In this document: positions 27,524-36,689 of the stretch, in pieces
How positions within the stretch are numbered: position 1 is the stretch's first letter
Layout: each line of letters starts with the position of its first letter
Source of the DNA: Anabaena azotica FACHB-119
Lineage (GTDB): Bacteria; Cyanobacteriota; Cyanobacteriia; Cyanobacteriales; Nostocaceae
NCBI RefSeq assembly: GCF_014697625.1
Contig: NZ_JACJSG010000017.1
Span: 85,991-149,990 of the forward strand
DNA length: 64,000 nt
Reading direction: 5' to 3'
The notes under the pieces: generated by a model
The model's input: only the letters and a program-made list of their open reading frames with translations
Database searches by the model: none
What the model was told of the DNA's origin: nothing
Program-made: the position numbers and the translations under genes

Positions 27524-27562
27524 ACCAATTCAAAATTCAAAATTAAGGAATTTTGAATTGGT
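27524..27562. repeat. AT-rich hairpin upstream of hglE
   Basis: ACCAATTCAAAATTC and its complement GAATTTTGAATTGGT flank a nine-base loop. It lies about 130 bp upstream of the hglE start and is followed by CACCCCTA-type short repeats (27605-27640). It could be a terminator of the small gene at 27654 or a dispersed repeat. Confidence 0.6.
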
Positions 27563-27653
27563 CTAGATGTAAGGAAGTGAGGGTGTAGGGTAAAAGATTT
27601 ATGTAACATACACCCCTACACCCCTATACCCCTATACCCTTAATCAAAAGATG

Positions 27654-27932
27654 TTATCCAACATTTGATTCGTGATATTGTGGTAATAGGTCAATAACGT
27701 TGTTGAAACTGGTAAAATAATCTTGGAGAGCGATCGCAGCTTGACCAGTAAATTCTATCCATTCATGATGGTAGAGGTTTTGAGCAATTGCATCCCTGTG
27801 GGACGATGGAAACTGAGGAGTAGCTATTAAAACAGAAACGCTATTTTCTCCCAAACTATTTTCATTATCTAGCTTCACCGCAGCCACGTAGCTGGTATTA
27901 ATGACAACGTTCTGTATCTTAATGAATGCCAT
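27654..27932 (-). CDS. Conserved small protein of unknown function
   Basis: A 92-residue protein beginning MAFIKIQNVVINTSYVAAVK and containing IEFTGQAAIALQDYF. The start resembles small cyanobacterial proteins with a single beta-rich fold in which an INTSYVAAVKL segment opens the chain, but I cannot name a domain. It has no signal sequence or membrane segment. It lies upstream of hglE on the same strand, separated by 260 bp containing a hairpin, and occupies the position of alr5350 in Nostoc 7120, so it may be part of the island. Codon use looks ordinary. Function unknown. Confidence 0.65.
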   Translation of the reverse strand: MAFIKIQNVVINTSYVAAVKLDNENSLGENSVSVLIATPQFPSSHRDAIAQNLYHHEWIEFTGQAAIALQDYFTSFNNVIDLLPQYHESNVG

Positions 27933-28828
27933 AGCTAGTTTCAGCGTCCAAGATAATATATTTTATGGGATTTAACCCGCAAAAGTTGACAAGTTCGTTA
28001 CAGAAGAAACATCACCTTTACTCCGAAACCACACCGATAATTTGCACAATTGCCTAACCATATAAAAGGTGATGGTGATGCAGTGTTTTGAAGGCAGAAG
28101 GCAGAAGGCAGAAAGTTGGGTATGCTTTCAACTTAATAGTTATTTCTTTCATGCTCTATTGTGTTTAGTTGTTGCTGTTACACGCAGGATTAAATAACTA
28201 AATTGCCTTGCCTCTTATAAGAATTGAATTAATACAAACAATAGCATAGTTCATAGAAACTAAATCATTTCATTAAACTATTTTTATAAAAAAAATAGTT
28301 GTTTGTTGATGAGTGATTAAGATTAACCATAGTCTAATAGTATAACTAATCACTATAAGTTAATAGTAGGTAAGTAGCCCGCTCAAGGCTGTAAGCATAG
28401 CTAGATATGGATGCAAAAGGCATTCAAGTTATTTACGTTAACAGTAGTCAATGTACAAGCAAATAGATTTAATTACTAGGCTGCGAAAATTTCCTATTCA
28501 GGATAATCTCACAACCAAAGCCATCATTTTGATGATTTTTTAATATAAACGACTTAGCATAACCAAGAAGTAGCTATCCAGCAAATAATTATTTTATATA
28601 TTGTGCATATTAAACAAATAATCCCTTTGTGATGAATTCTCAAAATTCATAGTCAGATAAATTAGCGTCTGACAAACAAGTTACAGAAGAATTTGACAGG
28701 TGACAGGTGACAGGTGACAGGTGACAGGTGACAGTTGACAGTTGACAGTTGACAGTTGACAGTTAAGAGTTATCATTAGTTTCTTTCCCCTTTCCCCTTC
28801 CCCTTTCCCCTTTCCCCTTTCCCCCTCC
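27933..28828. other. AT-rich gap with STRR array
   Basis: An 896-bp gap with no credible gene. The region 28150-28660 is unusually AT-rich with poly-A/T runs. At 28696-28765 there are about five units of GACAGGT followed by five of GACAGTT, then CCTTTCC tracts to 28828 abutting the ParB-like gene stop. A long leader or an unrecognised small RNA is possible, but I see no specific sign of one. Confidence 0.6.
28696..28765. repeat. GACAGGT/GACAGTT heptanucleotide array
   Basis: Head-to-tail seven-base units, first GACAGGT and then GACAGTT, a classic short tandemly repeated repetitive sequence of heterocystous cyanobacteria. The shift from one unit type to the other within the array is clear. 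Confidence 0.9.
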
Positions 28829-30157
28829 TTAATACCTATTGAGTTTTTGTGCTTGTTTATTTGTCCATTTTTGCCATCTACCAAGTCCGTGACGAACTAA
28901 TCCTGAATTGCTGTCACCAATAAAACAAATTCTTCCCATTCTTTCACAACTAACTAAAATTTCACCATTTCCCATAAAAGGAGCAATCACAAAATGATGA
29001 GGATTGCTGTACAAATTGAGCAAATAATTCACAATTCCTTCAATTTCTCCAATATTTATGGCTGTTTGGGGTTTAGCTATTTCTTGATGAGAGAAAATTC
29101 CTACATAAAAATTGCCTAGTAATAATTCATATTGAAATGGCATTTGACTACGCTGATAAAATTCATAAATATTACCCTCAGAACGGATGACAGCGACAAC
29201 TTTGGCTTCATCAACTAAGTAATCATGTTCCCAGGTAGAGGAAAGGGTAGCGATCGCCAGCGCCGCATCAGAAGGTAACATATTTCTAAACTCGGATTTA
29301 TTAGCTGTATCACCGCAATATACAAGGTGTCTGCCTAATATCCATTCATCACCAGTTTGCACAGCGATTTCATTACTTACTAATGGTTTTGCTTGGCGTT
29401 GAATTTTCTTGGCGGCTAACTTCGCTTCCTTTTGGGCGATCGCACTTTTGTAAGCTAGTATCTGAGCAGTTTTATGCTTAACCTCAAACTCCTCTACCAG
29501 TTTTGCTTGGCGTTGTGCTTCTGCTTGATCTCCCCTGGCTAGGGCTAACTCGCAGTCCTGTTGCGCCTTCTGTGCCAAATTTCGCTCCTGCGTTCCCGCC
29601 CTAGCTATCTGCAATAATGCTGTGGGGCTATCCGCAACGGGCGTACCTTTAATTAACTGTTTGACTTCTGGGTGAATACTTTTGGCAATTTGCTTACCAT
29701 GTTGGAAGGTACGTTCTGAGTAACCAGCTTCTCTGGCTAACTCCAACGTCCTCTTCGGAGGTGGTGTAATGGTTTCACTACCTTTTAAGGTATGTTGATT
29801 ATCCCCAACCTTCGCCCGCAAGCCCATACGTTCCAGAATTTGGTCACGTTCTAACCATAATTCTGAGCGTTCCAAAGGTTCTAACTCATTGCGAATCAAA
29901 TTTTCATCAATTTCGGCTAACCTGGCTTGGTCAGCATCTTGATAATTGATAATGCGACATTCAATCACTTCTAACCCCAACAGCTTGCAAGCCGTCAGTC
30001 GGTGCAGTCCAGCGATGAGAGTTAGTTGCTGGTCTACCGTAATAGGATTTAATAGACCATTAGCTTTGATCGACTCTTTTAATTCATCAACTTTATCACC
30101 CTTGACCGGACGGCGGTTGCGACCGATTTTTATTTGGTCTATGGGTACTATAGGCAT
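28829..30157 (-). CDS. ParB-like protein with degenerate DNA methyltransferase domain
   Basis: A 442-residue protein. Residues 1-110 are a ParB/Spo0J-type domain (PVKGDKVDELKESIKANGL, LIAGLHRLTACKLLGLEV, ENLIRNELEPLERSE). A charged helical linker at about 195-270 precedes a C-terminal part with methyltransferase framing: EWILGRHLVYCGDT, as seen before the catalytic loop of ParB-linked N4/N6 methyltransferases, and FVIAPFMGNGEILVSCERMG in place of the SAM-binding DPFxGSGTT. The DPPY/NPPY motif is absent; the stretch reads ALAIATLSSTWEHDYL. The enzyme is probably inactive and kept for DNA or SAM binding. It lies divergent from hgdB, at the place of alr5348/alr5349 in Nostoc 7120, where insertions were reported to affect glycolipid deposition as I recall. 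Confidence 0.8.
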   Translation of the reverse strand: MPIVPIDQIKIGRNRRPVKGDKVDELKESIKANGLLNPITVDQQLTLIAGLHRLTACKLLGLEVIECRIINYQDADQARLAEIDENLIRNELEPLERSELWLERDQILERMGLRAKVGDNQHTLKGSETITPPPKRTLELAREAGYSERTFQHGKQIAKSIHPEVKQLIKGTPVADSPTALLQIARAGTQERNLAQKAQQDCELALARGDQAEAQRQAKLVEEFEVKHKTAQILAYKSAIAQKEAKLAAKKIQRQAKPLVSNEIAVQTGDEWILGRHLVYCGDTANKSEFRNMLPSDAALAIATLSSTWEHDYLVDEAKVVAVIRSEGNIYEFYQRSQMPFQYELLLGNFYVGIFSHQEIAKPQTAINIGEIEGIVNYLLNLYSNPHHFVIAPFMGNGEILVSCERMGRICFIGDSNSGLVRHGLGRWQKWTNKQAQKLNRY

Positions 30158-30701
30158 AGTGAGTATTGTTCAATGCGTCCGATGCAAATACTTAAGACTA
30201 CGACTAAGATACAGCTGATAAGTTTCTTTATTATGTGGAAATGATGATTTTATCGGCAAAAATTATGAGAATGTCTTATAGCACACAACTTGGGCAAGAA
30301 CAATGCGTCGATAATACAGTGGTCAATAGAGAAGTATAGGTAGAGTTTTTTCAACGCAGAGGCAATTAACTGAAGTTGGCGCTGAGGGATGCGGAGGGGA
30401 GATTTGAGAAAGTGAGGTGAGGAAGTCCCTAGAGCGTGGTTTCAGTAAGCATGGCTGTAGTTATATAGATTAGGAAGTTTTGAGGCTGTGAATGTCACTA
30501 AGAATAATGTTGTAGCAGTAGCCACATAGGTTAAGGACATGGATAAATCATCAAATCCTTTTAGCAAGAAGTTTAAACGCCTGTCCCCTGCTATATAAGA
30601 AAAGAGTTTTTGGTGAGTTGCGGATGAATGTGTAGCAGTTTACCAAACAAACTACCTTGGCTATTTTCTAGCTAGTCACAATTATAATTTGGAATGAAAA
30701 T
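30158..30701. other. Divergent promoter region between the ParB-like gene and hgdB
   Basis: This 544-bp region should hold the hgdB promoter, expected to be induced during heterocyst maturation. I found no strict NtcA palindrome (GTA-N8-TAC). An inverted-repeat element occupies 30511-30595. Confidence 0.6.
30511..30595 (+). mobile_element. TATAGCAG-family inverted-repeat element, copy 1
   Basis: It begins TGTAGCAGTAGCCACATAGG, continues GACATGGAT and ends CTGTCCCCTGCTATA. The same skeleton is found at 43878-43982 and 45971-46075. The termini are inverted (TATAGCAG/CTGCTATA). This copy is shortened by about 20 bp in the interior. Confidence 0.7.
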
Positions 30702-31904
30702 ATGGCAGTAAATAAAGAACGCCAATTATTCATGAAACCCGATAATCGGTGGCGGTTAATTTTGGCTGCTTCTGCGGTATTGGCAACAGGACTAATATCC
30801 TTTTATACTTTGTCACCAAATAAGCTGCGATCGCCAGTTCCTGTTCGGGATGAGAAATCTACTAAAGTGGCTCCCGCAAAAGTTGCTGTCACTGCTTTGG
30901 GACGTTTGCAACCAGAAGGAGAAATCACTACCTTATCTGCTCCCAGTTCTACCAACGGTATTCGAGTGGAAAGGTTGTTAGTCAAGGAAGGAGAGGAGGT
31001 ACAAGCAGGACAAGTACTAGCCTATCTCGAAGATTATAACCGTGCTAATTCCGCATTACAACAGGCTTTGGATAAACTGCAAATTTCCAAAGTTAAATTA
31101 GCACAAGTCAAAGCTGGGCCTAAATCTGGAGACATCGAAGCTCAAAAAGCGACAGTTGCTAATTTACAGTCTCAATTAAAAGGCGAAGTAGCCACCCAAC
31201 AAGCAACAATCGACCGTATCCAAGCCGAACTGACTAACGCTCAAACTGAAAATGAGCGCTATCAAAAATTATTTAAAGAAGGTGCTGTTTCTGCCTCCGT
31301 AGCGGATACTAAAGCTCTACAAGTCAAAACTGTAGAACAACAGTTAGTAGAAGCCCAAGCCGCTCTCAGCCGTTCTCAGAACACTCTTGCTAACCAAATT
31401 AAAGAAGCTAACGCCAAACTGAGTAGCGTGAAAGAGGTGCGGTCTGTAGATGTAGATTTAGCACAAATGGAAGTCAAAAGTGCTGTAACTGCTGTTCAAC
31501 AAGCCAAAGCCGACCTCGAACTCAGTTACATCAAAGCTCCCAGAGATGGCAGAATCTTAAAAATTCACGCCAAAACAGGCGAAGTTATCCCTAGTAATGG
31601 ATTTGCTGACATCGGTAAAACATCGCAGATGTATGTAATTGCCGAAGTTTATCAAACAGATATTCAAAATGTACGTGTAGGTCAAAAAGCCACTATTACC
31701 AGCACCGCATTTGCTGGTAGATTGCCAGGAACAGTCAGAATTATAGGTTGGCAAGTCGATAAACAAAGCATCTTCAGCCTTAATCCCAGATCCGATACAG
31801 ACCGCCGTATAGTTGAAGTCAAAATTTCTATCGATAACCCCGCAGATAGCGAACGAGTAGCACGTTTGACCAACCTGCAAGTTGATGTAGCGATTCAAAT
31901 TTAG
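30702..31904 (+). CDS. hgdB: HgdB: membrane fusion protein of the glycolipid exporter
   Basis: A 400-residue HlyD/DevB-type periplasmic adaptor. A single N-terminal membrane segment (about residues 17-36, LILAASAVLATGLISFYTLS) is followed by a lipoyl-like half motif (VKEGEEVQAGQVLAYLEDYN), a long coiled coil (about 120-250, with repeated AxLxxAQ patterns), the second lipoyl half (YIKAPRDGRILKIHAKTGEV) and a beta-barrel domain. With the permease encoded 95 bp downstream it would form a DevBCA-like efflux system through the outer membrane. In Nostoc 7120 hgdB (all5347) is needed for laying down the heterocyst glycolipid layer. The first ATG is used; MKPDNRW at residue 11 is an alternative. Confidence 0.9.
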   Translation: MAVNKERQLFMKPDNRWRLILAASAVLATGLISFYTLSPNKLRSPVPVRDEKSTKVAPAKVAVTALGRLQPEGEITTLSAPSSTNGIRVERLLVKEGEEVQAGQVLAYLEDYNRANSALQQALDKLQISKVKLAQVKAGPKSGDIEAQKATVANLQSQLKGEVATQQATIDRIQAELTNAQTENERYQKLFKEGAVSASVADTKALQVKTVEQQLVEAQAALSRSQNTLANQIKEANAKLSSVKEVRSVDVDLAQMEVKSAVTAVQQAKADLELSYIKAPRDGRILKIHAKTGEVIPSNGFADIGKTSQMYVIAEVYQTDIQNVRVGQKATITSTAFAGRLPGTVRIIGWQVDKQSIFSLNPRSDTDRRIVEVKISIDNPADSERVARLTNLQVDVAIQI

Positions 31905-31998
31905 TCATTGGTAATTGGTAATTGGTAATTGGTAATTGCCAACTGTCAACTGCCAACTGACAACTGACAACTGACAACTAACAACTGACAAAATCAAT
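31905..31998. repeat. TTGGTAA and ACAACTG repeat block between hgdB and hgdC
   Basis: Four TTGGTAA units are followed by a series of CAACTGACAACTGAC units. It fills the entire spacer between the two exporter genes and leaves no recognisable ribosome-binding site for hgdC. Confidence 0.85.
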
Positions 31999-33177
31999 AT
32001 GAATTTTAAAATACCTTTGGCCTGGCTACAGTTAGCCCAGCAAAGAATACGTTTTCTTGTAGCTGTAGCTGGCATTGCTTTTATTGTCTTGCTGATGTTT
32101 GTGCAACTTGGTTTCCAAGATGCACTTTACTCTAGTGCTACCGCAGTCCACCAGAAACTACGCGGTGACTTATTTTTAGTCAGTTCCCAATATAAATCTT
32201 TGACCTCAAGTCAAAGCTTTTCTCGAACTCGATTATACCAATCTTTAGGGTTTGACGGGGTAGAATCTGTTAATCCTATGTATTTACAGTTTGCTAAATT
32301 AAAAAATCCCGAAACTGGGGAAAAATATTCAATTTATGTGATTGGCTTCGACCCAGGACAATCATTAATGAATATCCCAGAAGTTGAGCAGAATTTAGAT
32401 AAACTGAAAATTCCTGATGTCATGCTTTTTGACAGAGATTCACGCCCAGAATTTGGCCCCATCGCTGCCAATTTTGACAAAGGAGATACAGAACAGACGA
32501 TTGAAATCTTTCCTTTTGATGCCCCTATTGGCTATAAGGTCAGAGTCGGCGGTTTATTCAGTTTAGGTCCTTCCTTTGGTGTGGATGGAAACTTAATTGT
32601 TAGTGATTCAACCTTCTTGCGGATCAATCCTAATACCCGCCCAGCAGAAAGAATTGATATTGGCGCAATTACACTCAATCCTAATGCTGATAAAGAAAAA
32701 GTTGCCGCAAATTTGGAAGCTAATTTACCTAATGATGTGAGGGTTTTTACTCGCAAAGGCTTTATTGACTTTGAAAAACAATATTGGTCTGCTAGAACGC
32801 CCATTGGTTTTATTTTGAACTTAATGTTGACGATGGCTTCAGTTGTGGGTGTAGTAATTGTATATCAAATTCTCTACAGTAATATTGCTACTCAATTTAT
32901 TGCCTATGCAACGTTAAAAGCAATTGGTTATCCCAATACTTATTTATTAAACGTAGTTTTTCAACAAGCTTTAATCTTGGCATTATTAGCTTATATTCCA
33001 GGGTTTATAGTGTCTGTAGGCTTATATGATTTTGCAATGCAATCTACAAAACTACCAATTGTTATGACTATAAATAATGCCCTTATTGTCTTTATATCGG
33101 CAGTATTAATGTGCATTACTTCCGGTGCATTGGCTATTAACAAATTACGTTCCGCCGACCCGGCTGATATCTTTTAG
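31999..33177 (+). CDS. hgdC: HgdC: DevC-type permease of the glycolipid exporter
   Basis: A 392-residue FtsX/DevC-like membrane protein: one N-terminal membrane helix (about 20-42, FLVAVAGIAFIVLLMFVQLG), a large periplasmic domain (43-265) and three C-terminal helices (about 270-295, 320-345, 350-378), ending KLRSADPADIF as is typical of DevC. With HgdB it resembles the DevBCA machine that exports heterocyst glycolipid. No ATPase gene of the DevA type follows; the next gene is an epimerase (hgdA). The pair must use an ATPase encoded elsewhere or act without its own. Flanked on both sides by STRR blocks. Confidence 0.9.
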   Translation: MNFKIPLAWLQLAQQRIRFLVAVAGIAFIVLLMFVQLGFQDALYSSATAVHQKLRGDLFLVSSQYKSLTSSQSFSRTRLYQSLGFDGVESVNPMYLQFAKLKNPETGEKYSIYVIGFDPGQSLMNIPEVEQNLDKLKIPDVMLFDRDSRPEFGPIAANFDKGDTEQTIEIFPFDAPIGYKVRVGGLFSLGPSFGVDGNLIVSDSTFLRINPNTRPAERIDIGAITLNPNADKEKVAANLEANLPNDVRVFTRKGFIDFEKQYWSARTPIGFILNLMLTMASVVGVVIVYQILYSNIATQFIAYATLKAIGYPNTYLLNVVFQQALILALLAYIPGFIVSVGLYDFAMQSTKLPIVMTINNALIVFISAVLMCITSGALAINKLRSADPADIF

Positions 33178-33352
33178 GGATTGGGGACTGGGGGGAGCAG
33201 AGGAGCAGGAGAGCAGAGGAGCAACCCACCCCTAACCCCTCCCAGGAGGGGAAAGGAGCAGAGGAGAATAACTGTCACCTGTCACCTGTCAACTGTCAAC
33301 TGACAACTGATAACTGACAACTGATTAAACTTTAGTAAATCAATAAACCTGC
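33178..33352. repeat. STRR block between hgdC and hgdA
   Basis: Short units such as GGAGCAGA, GTCACCT and ACAACTG fill the 175-bp gap where a DevA-type ATPase gene is found in classic devBCA operons. Confidence 0.8.
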
Positions 33353-34357
33353 ATGATGAATTTGCAAAATAAGACTCTGCTGATTACTGGGATTGATGAA
33401 TTTATTGGTTGGCGTGCGGCTGAGTTAGCGATCGCCAAAGGTATAAAAGTGCGTGGGTTGCAAAGTTCTAGCAATCAAGAAAAGGCACAGAAATTAGGTG
33501 CTGAAGTGATTGTTGGTAGTATTACTGATGCAGCGATCGCTCAAAAGGCTTGTCAAGGAGTAGACATTGTTCTTCACACCGCACAATTGACCGAAGAAGC
33601 AGGCCCTATCCAGAATTTTCGCTCAATCAATGTCGCTGGTGCAGTGAATATAGCCAAAGCTGCTAAAACTGCTGGTGTGAAAAGCTTCGTGCATCTTTCT
33701 AGCGTCATGGTTTATGGGTTTAATTATAGCGATCGCATCACCGAAACCGGGCCACTTTCCGCCGATAATAATCCCTACTGCCAAACTAAAATCGAAGCTG
33801 AAGCCGAACTCTTACCCTTAAACTCTCCCCCTGATTTTGGTCTAATTATCATTCGCGCCGGCGACGTTTACGGCCCTGGAAGTATTCCTTGGATAGTCAG
33901 ACCTTTACTGATGATGCGGCAAAAATTATTTGCTTATGCCAACGACGGTCAAGGAATCTTCAATCATCTTTACATAGACAACCTCATTGATGCCATCTTT
34001 TTAGCATTAGAAAAAGAGGCTTACGGTGAAATATTTAATATCACCGACGGCGAACAAACCACCTGGAAAGAATACTTCATGCGCCTAGCCGCAATGGAAG
34101 GTTCACCCGCGCCGATGTCTATCCCAAAAGATGAAATGAAATTGTTTCTAAAACTACGAAATCAAGGACAAAAACTATTTCGTAAAAAAGCAGACATTCT
34201 TCCAGAATCAGTAGATTTTATGACTCGTCCTCATGCTTATTCTATTGCCAAAGCACAAACATTGCTTGACTTTAAACCAAAAATAGACCTAGAAGAAGGT
34301 CTACGTCAAACAAAAGCATGGGTGCAGAAAACAGATATTCAAAAGCTAGTTAAATAG
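33353..34357 (+). CDS. hgdA: HgdA: NAD-dependent epimerase/dehydratase-like protein
   Basis: A 334-residue extended short-chain dehydrogenase. The nucleotide site is atypical: LLITGIDEFIGWRAAELA replaces the usual TGxxGFxG. The middle has VDIVLHTAQLTEEAG and SSVMVYGFNYSDRIT, and the YxxxK motif reads YCQTK near residue 143. It ends in a helical region with a GLRQTKAWV tail as in sugar-nucleotide epimerases. The second ATG at 33356 is an equally good start. In Nostoc 7120 hgdA (all5345) is needed for the heterocyst glycolipid layer; the substrate is not known to me. It could act on the sugar head group. Confidence 0.85.
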   Translation: MMNLQNKTLLITGIDEFIGWRAAELAIAKGIKVRGLQSSSNQEKAQKLGAEVIVGSITDAAIAQKACQGVDIVLHTAQLTEEAGPIQNFRSINVAGAVNIAKAAKTAGVKSFVHLSSVMVYGFNYSDRITETGPLSADNNPYCQTKIEAEAELLPLNSPPDFGLIIIRAGDVYGPGSIPWIVRPLLMMRQKLFAYANDGQGIFNHLYIDNLIDAIFLALEKEAYGEIFNITDGEQTTWKEYFMRLAAMEGSPAPMSIPKDEMKLFLKLRNQGQKLFRKKADILPESVDFMTRPHAYSIAKAQTLLDFKPKIDLEEGLRQTKAWVQKTDIQKLVK

Positions 34358-34496
34358 CTAAATTTCTCGTGCCTTGGTTGTAGAAATATAGAACCACAGA
34401 GACGCAGAGGCACAGAGAAAAGATGGATTTTGTACTCTGTGTCTTCATACCTCTGTGGTTTAAATTCCCAAACAATCCTCTAAGGAGTGCCATTTT

Positions 34497-34964
34497 ATGA
34501 TGAGAATTTCTCAGTTGCGTCATCTTTTATTAGCATCTTTGTTGAGCTTAGGCTGTATCAGTGCAGTCAATGCAGAACCTACAACTAAGTTAACAGTTGT
34601 AGTCAACGGTATCCGCCATCAAAAAGGCGAGATTTGCTTTCGAGTTTACGCCAACGAGAAAGGATTTCCCATGAGTGATACCAGTGAAGTCCAAAGTGGC
34701 TGTAAAAAAATTACAGGCAAATCTGTTACCAAGAGCTTTTATGGCTTAAAACCAGGTAAATATGCTGTAGCGATCGTCGATGACCAAAACGCCAATCACA
34801 AATTAGATACAGACTTCTTCGGTATTCCCAAAGAAGGTTTTGGAATTTCCAATAACCCCACCGTATCTATTCAAACAGGATCACCAAAATTTAACAAGTC
34901 AAGTTTTACAGTTAACAAGAACACTACCATCAACATTTCCGTCAAATACTCACTTGATCCGTAA
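34497..34964 (+). CDS. DUF2141-family secreted protein
   Basis: A 155-residue protein with a clear Sec signal peptide (about residues 1-26, with LLLASLLSLGCISAVNA before the cleavage site) and a beta-sandwich DUF2141 domain: GIRHQKGEICFRVYANEKGF, YGLKPGKYAVAIVDDQNANH and FFGIPKEGFGISNNP. Such proteins are exported, and in cyanobacteria they are often near carotenoid or envelope glycosyl genes. Here it lies between hgdA and two glycosyltransferases on the same strand. An AGGAG-like site (TCTAAGGAG) is about ten bases before the ATG at 34497; a second ATG follows directly. The role in the envelope is inferred from position only. Confidence 0.85.
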   Translation: MMRISQLRHLLLASLLSLGCISAVNAEPTTKLTVVVNGIRHQKGEICFRVYANEKGFPMSDTSEVQSGCKKITGKSVTKSFYGLKPGKYAVAIVDDQNANHKLDTDFFGIPKEGFGISNNPTVSIQTGSPKFNKSSFTVNKNTTINISVKYSLDP

Positions 34965-34971
34965 ATAATGG

Positions 34972-35225
34972 TAGGTGACAGGTGACAGTTGACAGTTAAC
35001 AGTTGACAGTTAACAGTTGACAGTTGACAGTTGACAGTTGTTACTCTCCCCTACTCCCTCATTTCCCTATTCCCCTCCTGGGAGGGGTTAGGGGTGGGTT
35101 TCCCTCATCTCCCTCATCTCCCTCATCTCCATCATCTCCCTCATCTCCCCCCACTCCCTCATCTCCCTCATCTCCCCCATCTCCCCCCACTCCCTCATCT
35201 CCCTCACCTCCCTACTTTCCACTCC
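34972..35225. repeat. STRR block upstream of the first glycosyltransferase
   Basis: GACAGTT units (34977-35040) are followed by CTCCCTCAT-type units (35100-35222). They give rise to low-complexity open frames of Ser/Pro or Leu/Pro/His on the plus strand, which I do not regard as genes. Confidence 0.85.
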
Positions 35226-35241
35226 CGGAGATATAAATGTC

Positions 35242-36501
35242 ATGAAAGAGTTGGCAATATTTTTGTCTAAATCTTTGCTGGGGTGGTTAGTTATTCAGGT
35301 ATGCTTGTCTTTGATATTTCTGTTTTATTTACGGACATCGCGCCCCACAAAATCATCTGATGACCAACTACCCAAAGCGGCGGTAATTCTTTGCCTGCGA
35401 GGAGCCGATCCTTCTTTACCCAAATGTATAGAAGCGCTACTACAACAGGACTACCCAGAGTACGATTTAAAACTGATTGTTGATAGTCAAAATGACCCAG
35501 CTTGGCACATTGCCCATTACACTATCAACAAATTGGGTAAAACTAACGTTCAAATCAGCCATTTACAGATTATTCGCCACAACTGTAGTCTTAAATGCAG
35601 TTCTTTAATTCAAGGTATTTCCGATTTAGATGACTCTTATCAGGTAGTTGCTTTAGTAGATGCAGATACTATCGCTCATCCCAACTGGTTACGGGAATTA
35701 GTTAGTCCTTTAGCTGATGCCAAAATTGGGGCGACTACAGGTCATCGTTGGTATCTACCCAGCAGTAATTATTGGGGTTCTTTGGTACGTTACACGGGTA
35801 ACATATCTGCGGTTGTGCAGATGTACCTATTCGGTATTCCTTGGGGTGGAACTTTAGCGATAAAAACTGAGGTACTGCGCCAAACGGAGCTACTGGAAAA
35901 GTGGGCGCAAGCCTTTGGTGAAGATTTGATGATGCACAATGTGCTGAAAAAGCAGGGTTTGCGAGTAAAGTTTGTACCTTCGCTGATTATGGTCAATCGT
36001 GAAGAGTGCGATTTATTGGGCATCATTGAATATCTTCAGCGCCTCATTCTCTATTCTCGGCTTTATCATCCCCGTTGGCTGGCTATAGTAAGTGAAGCTG
36101 TTTCTAGTATTTTGTTCCCCTCTTTAGCAATTTTGTTATTTCTGTGGTCTTTGGGTGATGCTCAATGGGATGTGGCAGGTTTATTGCTGCAATCATACAG
36201 CATCTACACTTTCGGATTACTCTTACTAATGCTGATGATGCAGTTAGGAGTACAACCTATAATTCGCGCTCAAGGTCAACGAACAACGAAGTTATCAATT
36301 GCAACTGTGGGTAAGTTGTTGTTAGCAATTCCCCTAACGCAGTGGGTATATGGGTTAGCGATGGTGTCTTCTTTCTGGATATCAACAGTTAAATGGCGGG
36401 GTATTATCTACCGAATTTATAACCCGTGGAATATCAGGCTAGTTGAGTATCATCCTTACGATTTTTTGGATCAACCTGTTGATAGGAAGATATCTCTTTG
36501 A
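35242..36501 (+). CDS. Family 2 glycosyltransferase, membrane-bound (first of two paralogues)
   Basis: A 419-residue protein with an N-terminal membrane helix (about 9-29) and a GT2 catalytic domain: AAVILCLRGADPSLPKCIEA (about 47-66), the DAD metal site in VVALVDADTIAHPNWLREL near 138, GVxWGGTLAIKT-like IPWGGTLAIKTEVLRQTELL, and a GEDLMMHNVLKKQGL motif. The C-terminal third has about three membrane helices. It is about half identical to the next gene at 36690-37946, indicating tandem duplication. By position these are all5343/all5342-like genes of Nostoc 7120. The fold suggests processive or ceramide-type transfer; acceptor and sugar are unknown, possibly envelope polysaccharide or glycolipid. 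Confidence 0.85.
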   Translation: MKELAIFLSKSLLGWLVIQVCLSLIFLFYLRTSRPTKSSDDQLPKAAVILCLRGADPSLPKCIEALLQQDYPEYDLKLIVDSQNDPAWHIAHYTINKLGKTNVQISHLQIIRHNCSLKCSSLIQGISDLDDSYQVVALVDADTIAHPNWLRELVSPLADAKIGATTGHRWYLPSSNYWGSLVRYTGNISAVVQMYLFGIPWGGTLAIKTEVLRQTELLEKWAQAFGEDLMMHNVLKKQGLRVKFVPSLIMVNREECDLLGIIEYLQRLILYSRLYHPRWLAIVSEAVSSILFPSLAILLFLWSLGDAQWDVAGLLLQSYSIYTFGLLLLMLMMQLGVQPIIRAQGQRTTKLSIATVGKLLLAIPLTQWVYGLAMVSSFWISTVKWRGIIYRIYNPWNIRLVEYHPYDFLDQPVDRKISL

Positions 36502-36504
36502 TTG

Positions 36505-36640
<136 letters not shown>

Positions 36641-36689
36641 TTCCCCCTTCCCCCTTCCCCCTCCCCCTTCCCCTCCCCCTTAATCAAAA

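Noticed and set aside
28696..28765. Possible CRISPR array
   Set aside because: The units are seven bases head to tail without spacers; this is a STRR, not CRISPR. No cas genes were found in the window.
28681..28884. A 67-codon minus-strand frame after the ParB-like gene
   Set aside because: Most of it is the GACAGGT/GACAGTT array and a CCTTTCC tract; it overlaps the end of the real gene.
30158..30701. NtcA-binding site upstream of hgdB
   Set aside because: No GTA-N8-TAC palindrome at a sensible distance; only partial matches such as GTA-N8-CAC were seen.
35024..35270. Two overlapping plus-strand frames rich in Ser/Pro and Leu/Pro/His
   Set aside because: Translations of CTCCCTCAT-type tandem repeats with no protein character.
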